A DNA stretch of 64,000 nt from Effrenium voratum. Taxonomy: Eukaryota > Sar > Dinophyceae > Suessiales > Symbiodiniaceae. The first letter of the stretch is position 1; the number at the start of each line of letters is the position of its first letter. The notes under the pieces were generated by a model that was given only the letters and a program-made list of their open reading frames with translations, was not told where the DNA came from and searched no databases. Location: assembly GCA_963377175.1 (NCBI GenBank), contig CAUJNA010003294.1, positions 1,417,001 to 1,481,000 on the forward strand, in the 5' to 3' direction. The position numbers and the translations under genes were made by a program. Below, piece by piece: positions 57,961 through 64,000 of the stretch.

Positions 57961-58024
57961 CAATATATAACTTGGGTTAGAACATGTTAGGGAGCAATAT
58001 ATAAGTAGCGCAACCAACGCCATC

Positions 58025-58052
58025 TAGAAAGCAACCAAGCCGGTCATCCAAG
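58025..58052 (-). repeat. Right TIR of the 19.8-kb transposon
   Basis: TAGAAAGCAACCAAGCCGGT followed by CATCCAAG on the plus strand. Followed outside by CA, the second copy of the presumed target duplication. Confidence 0.88.
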
Positions 58053-59335
58053 CACACCGGGGCGTCAGTGGAGCCAAGCTCACGGATGCCTGGCGGCTCG
58101 AGCCCGGCGGCGTTCCAAGCCCTTGTTTTGCCTTGGTGGACTTCGATGCGCGCATGCCGGAACAGGTGCTGGGACAGTAGGTCGAAAACCACACGGGCCC
58201 GGGCTGAGGGGAGGATGACATAAATGTCATCGAGGTAGGCAAACACGAGCTCCCCTGGGCGAAGGTGGCGCTGGAGTTCTACCAGGGCCGGGTGCTGACC
58301 CAATGCATAGTGCTGGCATGAGCGGGTGGCCTTGTTCACCGCCTTCTGCCTGGTCGATCGCGCGCGGCCGACCTGCAGCATCATGCCACACAAACCGAGA
58401 GGGTGCCGTGTAAAACTGCCGCACGAAAGGGAGACAGGCGCTAGCACCGGGCACGCGGGAAAGACCGCGGAGCATTGCCAGGCGGCTGACGGTGTCAAAA
58501 GCCCCAACCCCATCCACGGACAGGATTGTGGCATCAGGATCTGCCTCCGCCTGGAGGGCGTGTGCAAGAGCTTCGGTGCCGGCACGCGTGGAGAGGGCGA
58601 ACTGAAACGGCTGGCAGGCCTCCTGCAGGTTGGACGAAAAAAATTGGGCAAGGGAACGGGCCACAAGCCGACGAAAGAAGTCACCGGCCACTATGCCCCT
58701 GACACGGCCATTTGGTTTCTGCAGCGCCACGATGCGGCCAAGGCCAATGGCGGCGGCGATGCCAGGGGGAACCTGCGCCCGTGCGAGATCAGTGGCTGCC
58801 CGGACGAAAGCAAGACCAGATGCTTCGTCATCCAAAACAAGGCGGCACAACTCCGAGGTGTGGCCACTGAAGCCCGCTGCTGCTCCTTTACGGGCACGGC
58901 ACAGGTTTGCAAGGAGCGTGTGGGCGGAAAGCGCGACAGGGGCCTCAGGCTGGAATTCCAAAAGCGCCCGGTCCAGGGGCTCCTACGGCTGGGCGGGTCG
59001 CCTGGAGAGCTCTCCCTGGCTGACCAGCCTGGCTGCACGCTCCGCGCGGCGGTTTTGCTCGGGAGGCGAAACCGGCGGTTGGGCGTCACCCTCAGTGGCT
59101 GGGATGCAACGGGCGGCACCCTGAAGGAGCAGCTCCCACCGGCCGGCTTGGAAGTCCAAAAGCCGCGAGCGCCACTCTGGTTTTGTGAGGCGGTGGGTGC
59201 CAGGGGGGCGGTGGAGCAACAAGCGGGGCAGGAGCAGCCACAGTGTCCAGGCCCGCACCTGAGCGGGGGCATCCTCGGGCCGCGCGACATCAATTGCCCG
59301 AAGAGCCAACGAGAGCGCTGCACGGAAAGGTCCTC
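58053..59335 (-). pseudogene. Non-LTR retrotransposon, 5' half (reverse transcriptase), severed by transposon insertion
   Basis: The minus strand from about 59335 reads LLLHRPPGTHRLTKPEWRSR, a stop, LANLCRARKGAAAGFSGHTS, LQKPNGRVRGIVAGDFFRRL, LSVDGVGAFDTVSR (motif A), FYTAPSRFVWHDAAG and AEGGEQGHPLMPAL (motif B). After a ~2-bp deletion come QHPALVELQRHLRPGELVFA, YLDDIYVI (motif C), EVHQGKTRAWN and, up to 58055, STDAPV. It is 5'-truncated at about 59335, one stop and one frameshift make it dead, and the C-terminal half is at 36749-38288. RT of this family copies its RNA at a nicked target site. Confidence 0.8.
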
Positions 59336-59374
59336 GGAGGAATTATAGGAATTTGGGCGGGCACTGGAAAAAGA

Positions 59375-59566
59375 GTTAGAATCTTGATCACTGCTTCAAG
59401 CCTACAGGGACATGCAGGGAAAAAAGCATCCGACCGAAGCAAACTCGACACGCGCTTTTTTACTTGAGCGTTGCTTAGAAGTGCAGGCTCTGAGATGCAG
59501 GTGGAGTGACGATGCGCGTCCACTCCATCTTCCTGCATCTCATGCGGAGCCTGTCGGAATGCCCCC
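59375..59566. repeat. 192-bp direct repeat, copy 1
   Basis: By eye identical to 60188-60379. It starts GTTAGAATCTTGATCACTGC and ends TCGGAATGCCCCC. The 3' part folds: CAGGCTCTGAGATGCAGGTG pairs with the complement of CTGCATCTCATGCGGAGCCT. Confidence 0.88.
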
Positions 59567-59814
59567 TGTGGTCAACATTGCGTGTTCGACCATCACACAG
59601 GGTGTTTTACCCATGGGGTGTGAGACAAATAGGAGGTATTTTGCACATCGGTATGCAATGCGTGCATAGGTGTGCATGGGAGGAATGCGTCCTCCTGAAG
59701 GGGACCAGGCTGGTCCGACAGAATGCCGATGGCATTCAGCGATGTGCGACTGCGTGCACAGCATGGGTTCAAACTGGTGTGGCCAACGAGGAATGCGTCC
59801 TCACTGCATAGGCT

Positions 59815-60015
59815 TAAACTGGTCCTGCGGGATCAGTAAGCCGACAACATGCTTGATGCTGGAAAGCTTGCCGACAACGCGTGTTCAGCAATCAGCTATC
59901 AGGCCTCTTTGCACAGGCTAAACGGGTCCTGCGGGACGCAGTAAGCCGACAAAATGTTGGAAGCGGGAAAGCTTGCAACCATGCGTGTTCAGCAACCCAG
60001 CAATCAGGCCTTGTG
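59815..60015. repeat. Tandem ~105-115-bp repeat, two units
   Basis: Each unit carries GGTCCTGCGGGA, CAGTAAGCCGACAA, GGAAAGCTTGC, CGTGTTCAGCAA and ATCAGGCCT. It lies between the two 192-bp repeats. Confidence 0.75.
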
Positions 60016-60187
60016 GAAGTTGGTTTCCACCTGGGCCGTGAAAGGGTGGGAGGGTGGGTTCAAAAAGAACGAAAGAGGGGTCAGACCCTCAAGGCATGTC
60101 CCTTACTAAAGGGCTTGAAGCAGAAACAGCCACGCGGCCGAAGATTCAACCAAGATTAAAACACAGGGGAAAAGAAAAACCCCTAGC

Positions 60188-60379
60188 GTTAGAATCTTGA
60201 TCACTGCTTCAAGCCTACAGGGACATGCAGGGAAAAAAGCATCCGACCGAAGCAAACTCGACACGCGCTTTTTTACTTGAGCGTTGCTTAGAAGTGCAGG
60301 CTCTGAGATGCAGGTGGAGTGACGATGCGCGTCCACTCCATCTTCCTGCATCTCATGCGGAGCCTGTCGGAATGCCCCC
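60188..60379. repeat. 192-bp direct repeat, copy 2, with hairpin
   Basis: Same sequence and fold as copy 1. It ends 45 bp before the stop side of the retroelement ORF at 60424 and could be part of that element's 3' terminal repeats. Confidence 0.88.
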
Positions 60380-60423
60380 ACTTTAGGGTTCTAAGCAAAC
60401 GGTCAAATCACCTCACCCCCTCT

Positions 60424-62124
60424 TTAGTGCGTTTGCGATGCAATCACGTGCTCGGGTCTCCACGGTGCGTCCGCAGGGTGAAGCGTGAGAGCTGATGCGT
60501 GAGGCCAGAAATCATGCGGCCTGAAGCGCACTCTGGCATGCGGCCGACTCTGGAAAGCGGAGGTATTACCTCTGCTGAGTTGGTCCGCCCAGATGTTGTG
60601 CTCTCCTGGGATGTGTGACGCGATCACGGACCATTTGTGTTTATGGGCCCAGGCGGCTACAAGTTGCACAAAGACTTGCAAGGGCCATGCTGTGGTGAAC
60701 AGTTTATTAACGCCTGCCTCGGAGGCCGTGTTATCTGTCCCTGTGGGCATGCAAATGCCATGCACGCTTTGTCCCTCGCAGGACCATGCGATACGCATGA
60801 GTGCTAGTTGAGCCAAGGTTTCGAAGCATGCGATGTAGCGCTGGGCTTCTTTGGTGAGGCACGGCCACTGCTCTTGGACTTCCTGGAATTGCCAAGTTTC
60901 TGCGAACCAAGAAACGGAGCTGCTGGTGATGAACCAACCCCCTATGCCCACGACACTGCCCTCGGCGCAGGCATCTGCGGCTGCTTTGCATGCCAGCATT
61001 GGCTTGCTTCTCAGCGGGCATGCGAGGTCTAAGTGGAAGCATTGCAGCAACCATTCTACGCCATGTTTGCTCATCTTGGACAGGCGAGTGTGCTCTGCGG
61101 ATGCGTCCGCGACGCGCACCCAGGCGGATTTGTGACTAGGCACAACGCGAGGCAGGTCAGCTGGCGTGCGAATGCATGCCCCTTGGAACTCGAGAACTTT
61201 AGAGCCTGGTGGCATGAAGATGCCGTGCACTGCTGACCTGAGCACGGCTTTGGTGTCCAATGCTGAAAGGAAGGATGGCCACAAGCGCGCATGGACAGAG
61301 ATCATGCAACCCGGCGGTGAATGCAAGTCTGTATACAAAGGTGCCAGCCAGGACCTGAGTTCGGGGCTCAGACTGGTCGCCCAAATGAGTAGGCCTAGAA
61401 CCTGCTCCAAAAGTTTTCGCTTGACCTTCCCCGCTTTGAGCAGCTCGTGCAGCTGCCCTTTTAATTTTAAGGTTTTTTCTGGCGTGAGTTCGATGGTCTC
61501 ATGCAGGAAATTAATGCGCCACCCACACCACGTGAGGCCATTTTGAAATTGAACCTTCTTCCACGAGATCGGGGCAGAAATTGCTGCAAAGAACATGACC
61601 ATAAGGGCCAGCTGTGCGTGCGCGTCACTGCGATGCAGTGCTGCCAAAAGGTCATCCACAAACAACCATGCACGATGTGGGTGCAGTTCCAAAATGCCGT
61701 GCAGTAGCCTCAGGAGGAATGCTCCGGTGCGCTGCCACCAGTATGCGGAGAAGCGTGCTCCGAAGTGGCAAACCCTATAATGGTACAGGATATCGGCAAC
61801 ACGGAACAGAAGCAGGCCATGTTCACTGGGGTGCACTTGGATCTGCTTATGCGCTGCTTTAAAATCAAAGCTTGCCCCCACAAAGGACGAATGCGTGTCC
61901 TCGGGGAGGAATGCTAAGCGCACGTCCGAGGCCATTGGCAGGCTTATGCGTTCTGGAATGGCGCACTTGGGGTTCACCCCACACACTGTGCTGTCTAAGA
62001 CTAGTCGTGGGTCCTTGCCTTCTGCATGCCGGTTCGAATGACCCATCCGTTTGCAATTTCCTTTTCCAGCAAGGCTGATACCGTCTCTGGTTCCGCTTCT
62101 GCGGCTTTCCAGTTGCCGATGCAC
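60424..62124 (-). CDS. Reverse transcriptase - RNase H of a retroelement
   Basis: About 560 residues. RT: DPRLVLDSTVCGVNP, SFDFKAAHKQIQVHPSEHGL (motif A Asp), CHFGARFSAYWWQRTGAF (motif B-like), RAWLFVDDLLAAL (motif C VDD) and LTWCGWRINFLHETIEL. RNase H-like: SVVGIGGWFITSSSVSWFAE, ETLAQLALMRIAW, PTGTDNTASEAGV and SHIPGEHNIWADQLSRG. The layout fits tyrosine-recombinase (DIRS/Ngaro) or Ty3-like elements; I cannot choose, and no integrase or recombinase is in the window. The N-terminal lead-in is in another frame (62001-62645), so one frameshift near 62030 breaks or programs the polyprotein. Stop TAG/TGA-type at 60424. Confidence 0.8.
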   Translation of the reverse strand: MHRQLESRRSGTRDGISLAGKGNCKRMGHSNRHAEGKDPRLVLDSTVCGVNPKCAIPERISLPMASDVRLAFLPEDTHSSFVGASFDFKAAHKQIQVHPSEHGLLLFRVADILYHYRVCHFGARFSAYWWQRTGAFLLRLLHGILELHPHRAWLFVDDLLAALHRSDAHAQLALMVMFFAAISAPISWKKVQFQNGLTWCGWRINFLHETIELTPEKTLKLKGQLHELLKAGKVKRKLLEQVLGLLIWATSLSPELRSWLAPLYTDLHSPPGCMISVHARLWPSFLSALDTKAVLRSAVHGIFMPPGSKVLEFQGACIRTPADLPRVVPSHKSAWVRVADASAEHTRLSKMSKHGVEWLLQCFHLDLACPLRSKPMLACKAAADACAEGSVVGIGGWFITSSSVSWFAETWQFQEVQEQWPCLTKEAQRYIACFETLAQLALMRIAWSCEGQSVHGICMPTGTDNTASEAGVNKLFTTAWPLQVFVQLVAAWAHKHKWSVIASHIPGEHNIWADQLSRGNTSAFQSRPHARVRFRPHDFWPHASALTLHPADAPWRPEHVIASQTH

Positions 62125-62540
62125 TCGGTGAGCTCACTAGGCAGGTCTGCTTGAGGTTTAGGCGGCCACTGCATGCTACGTGGCAGTTCGGACACAGCTC
62201 CTGTTGGCACGCCTTCTGCCAGCAGCTGCACTAGTTTGAGGTCTGGGTCATTGGATGCCGTTGCTAGGGCATGCAAGAGTGACAGGCGGTACGGTTGTCC
62301 TTCATCGGGTGCTAAGTCGGATGGGCACGGCATGTTCATGGCGCGGAACGCGATCCGTGCTGCCTCCTCGGACTGTTGTTCCGAGAGAGGGGGGGATGCG
62401 TTACCGGAGCCCACATGGGCTAGAATTTTTGGGATGAGTTTTTGTGCGTCTAGCCAATGCAGCCAGGCACGTGCTACTATCGTGAGCGGGTGGTTTGGTT
62501 GAGGGATTGAGTGGTCTGCAGTCGAATGCATGCCAGCTCC
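62030..62540 (-). pseudogene. N-terminal lead-in of the retroelement RT, offset frame
   Basis: The frame gives LAEGVPTGAVSELPRSMQWP, ELTECIGNWKAAEAEPETVS and LLEKEIANGWVIR, which is the conserved segment that precedes RT in this retroelement type. It ends TAG at 62001 after a +1 shift relative to the RT frame (which continues HAEGKDPRLVLDS). Whether this shift is decay or ribosomal frameshifting is open. Confidence 0.65.
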
Positions 62541-63309
62541 ATCGCATACCCGCAAGCGCACGGGGTGCAGTGAAAGCAGTGAGGGTTTGCGTAGGTTTCG
62601 GACTTCGGGTTGCGTGCTCACCTTGAATGCGCAATGTTTGATCAAGCACGCTGCGAGACTTGCCGGGTATTCGGCTCAGGTACTGGCCTGAGCTGCTTTG
62701 AACGCCCGCTATGCTGGCGTGTTTATGTTGATGCGGGCATCTGCTTGCCACGTGCTGGATGCATGCATCATTGCTGGCGAAGCACCATGATTTTGAGAGC
62801 ATCACGCCATGTTGGCACGCATCCACCCATGCGAGGTGTCCGTGAAAGTTTTTTAAACACTGGAAGTTTTCCGGCTCCAACCAAGCCATGCTGGACGGCG
62901 GCTGCTCGAAGATTGCCACGCCACTTTGGGAGGCGACTGCTTTGAACAGCTCTCGCCCTCTTCTGTGGATTTCGCGGCTGTCGCGAACCCGAGAGAGTTC
63001 TGCTGGTGACAAGTTCGGTGTGCCAAGCATGCATGAAGGCGTGCGTAACGCCTTTGGGCCGCCTGGTCTAAGCTTGAGCCTGGAGTATTCCTTGCACGGC
63101 GGTGCCAAGGTCAGCAAGCTAACGCTGCCAGACCAGCATATGCGCAAAAGCAACTCGAACCATGCGTCATCCAGAATGTTGTGCTGAGGATTGGCGTCCA
63201 AGTCAAAAGCTTCGAAGCGTGCAAGGCCTTGTTGGTCTGCTGCGGCGGAGATCGGTGCATGGACCCCCGCGAAGACGTCCAGCAGGAGTCCTCCCCGGGG
63301 CTTATGCAA
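62401..63309 (-). CDS. Methyltransferase-like domain of the retroelement
   Basis: 302 residues. The start LLLDVFAGVHAPISAAADQQ resembles a Rossmann motif I (D.FAG), with FEAFDLDANPQHNILDD as the acidic second strand. LLTLAPPCKEYSRLK matches the PPC motif IV of cytosine-5 methyltransferases, and VAIFEQPPSSMAW follows as a motif VI-like ENP/EQP. Methyltransferase genes have been reported in retrotransposons of several eukaryotes, including dinoflagellates. The target-recognition region is not evident, so this may be a reduced or non-catalytic domain. The upstream Gag-like frame is the same but separated by stops. Confidence 0.6.
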   Translation of the reverse strand: MHKPRGGLLLDVFAGVHAPISAAADQQGLARFEAFDLDANPQHNILDDAWFELLLRICWSGSVSLLTLAPPCKEYSRLKLRPGGPKALRTPSCMLGTPNLSPAELSRVRDSREIHRRGRELFKAVASQSGVAIFEQPPSSMAWLEPENFQCLKNFHGHLAWVDACQHGVMLSKSWCFASNDACIQHVASRCPHQHKHASIAGVQSSSGQYLSRIPGKSRSVLDQTLRIQGEHATRSPKPTQTLTAFTAPRALAGMRWSWHAFDCRPLNPSTKPPAHDSSTCLAALARRTKTHPKNSSPCGLR

Positions 63310-63420
63310 TGTGCCAGCGTCTGAAGGCGCTTGTTGGCATGCGGGAGGGAAAACAGTGAATGCGGCCGGCGTTTTTGTGGCACCGTCCGGGGAAGCTGCC
63401 GGGGCTTCCTTCGGACTGTT

Positions 63421-63966
63421 TCATGTGTGGTTCGATGCGTGCTGGGATGCTGGATGCGTCTGCTGGCAGCCTTTTATTGCGCACACATGTGCAAAGGTCC
63501 CTGTCTGGAACCTGCGACAAATGGGCTTCCCATTATGTGATGCGGCCCAGGCGTTTTTGGATTTGCCTTTTCCCTTTCCCTTGCCTTTCTTGCGTGGCGG
63601 CTCGGATTTCTGCGGCCGGCTGGCGGGCCGTTTGGGCTGCCTGGGACTCAGGTGGGCCCGTCTGGCGGGAGGCGGTGCTGGGACTACTTTGGCGATCTTA
63701 GGCCGCAGCATTAGGAGCGAATGAATCTCCATGCGGCCATGCGTCAGCTCGTGGAAGGCGTCGTCCATAGACCATTTGCGATGCAAGAGATCTACAATCG
63801 TGCCCCATATTTGGCGATCGGCGTGCAGGAGTTCCGAGGTTGTGACCGTGCGGAGGGACAGTGCGGGGTCTGGCTGCGCGAGGCACATGCTGGCAATTTG
63901 CTGATCTAACGCTTTGGCGTTCAGCAGGTGCACCGCTTGGCACAGGGCCAGCGCATTGCGGAACAC
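63421..63966 (-). CDS. Gag-like protein with CCCH-type zinc finger
   Basis: A helical N-terminal part (ALALCQAVHLLNAKALDQQI, LHRKWSMDDAFHELTHGR) is followed by a basic linker (RKKGKGKGKGKSKN) and ICRRFQTGTFAHVCAIKGCQ with QTHPASQH. The spacing suggests a CCCH finger in which one Cys is replaced by Phe (TGT-F). Such nucleic-acid-binding fingers serve as Gag-like proteins in dinoflagellate retroelements. The true N-terminus probably lies beyond the window edge. Confidence 0.6.
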   Translation of the reverse strand: MFRNALALCQAVHLLNAKALDQQIASMCLAQPDPALSLRTVTTSELLHADRQIWGTIVDLLHRKWSMDDAFHELTHGRMEIHSLLMLRPKIAKVVPAPPPARRAHLSPRQPKRPASRPQKSEPPRKKGKGKGKGKSKNAWAASHNGKPICRRFQTGTFAHVCAIKGCQQTHPASQHASNHT

Positions 63967-64000
63967 TTGTTGAGTGCGATGCAGCCAGCTAGCTGTCAGG

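Larger units (their letters stand above)
38289..58052. mobile_element. 19.8-kb TIR DNA transposon carrying several intron-bearing genes
   Basis: The ends are 28-bp inverted repeats, TTGGATGACCGGCTTGGTTG plus flanks, 38289-38316 and 58025-58052, with one mismatch. A CA dinucleotide (38287-38288 and 58053-58054) is duplicated. Deleting the element and one CA joins ...APV with WVGDPAL... of a retrotransposon RT ORF in frame, which is direct evidence of a clean insertion. Subterminal AAGTAGGCC/ACTTAGTAAG repeats fill both ends. Inside are a tnp2-like transposase (minus strand) and at least three more minus-strand genes with introns. The layout (TIR, subterminal repeats, tnp2-type transposase, short duplication) resembles EnSpm/CACTA-Plavaka elements, but the ends are not CACTA. 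Internal paralogous fragments show it has been reshuffled. Confidence 0.85.
60424..64000 (-). mobile_element. Retroelement: Gag-like, methyltransferase-like, RT-RNase H (5' end outside window)
   Basis: Four coding blocks in one orientation form a coherent order: 63421-63966, 62401-63309, 62001-62645, 60424-62124. The reading frame is the same in the first two and last, with one in-frame stop near 63421 and an offset segment between. The 3' boundary is not certain; the 192-bp repeats at 59375 and 60188 may be its terminal repeats. Confidence 0.7.

Noticed and set aside
58326..59348. 340-codon plus-strand ORF
   Set aside because: Antisense shadow of the reverse transcriptase, whose motifs are on the minus strand.

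Overview
This is nuclear DNA of a eukaryote, most likely a dinoflagellate (Symbiodiniales-like). The reasons are: host genes cut into very small exons; introns that open with GC or GA as well as GT and sit on AG|G-type junctions; all recognisable host genes on one strand; and dense, mostly decayed retroelements of types abundant in dinoflagellates. The taxon is inferred, not proven. There are no operons, CRISPR arrays or RNA genes that I can support.

Host genes (all minus strand). A histidine-phosphatase-superfamily gene occupies about 0.3-4.9 kb. A protein-L-isoaspartate O-methyltransferase (PIMT) gene runs from 20,075 down to 7,990. A likely 3'-terminal exon of another gene ends 124 bp upstream of the PIMT start. 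An RRM-protein exon lies near 28.0 kb, exons of an unrecognised gene at 29.4-29.7 kb, and a GT8 (glycogenin-like) glycosyltransferase gene at 30.65-33.16 kb. Several exon joins restore the reading frame exactly.

Mobile DNA. (1) A 9.16-kb AT-rich Polinton/Maverick-like element (9,905-19,064) with ~690-bp terminal inverted repeats sits inside a PIMT intron. It keeps a protein-primed family B DNA polymerase, an integrase tail, a GIY-YIG nuclease and a zinc-finger gene duplicated in the TIRs. No capsid gene was seen and most genes are broken. (2) Two loci share short direct repeats (32-33 bp) that bracket tandem arrays: 10,836-11,751 (inside the Polinton) and 22,081-26,847, which holds a ~147-bp satellite that flips orientation halfway. 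(3) Several degenerate copies of one non-LTR retrotransposon family lie at 33.5-38.3 kb and 58.05-59.3 kb. (4) The last two of these pieces are one retrotransposon split by a 19,764-bp DNA transposon (38,289-58,052). That transposon has 28-bp TIRs, a 2-bp target duplication, subterminal repeats, a tnp2-like transposase and several intron-bearing genes. Removing it rejoins the RT reading frame precisely. (5) At 60.4-64 kb there is a retroelement with Gag-like, methyltransferase-like and RT-RNase H parts, running off the window's end.

The main discovery candidate is the gene-carrying 19.8-kb transposon nested in the retrotransposon. The Polinton hosted in the PIMT intron and the direct-repeat-bounded array units come next. 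Exon limits, splice sites and domain names were read by eye; no database search was run.
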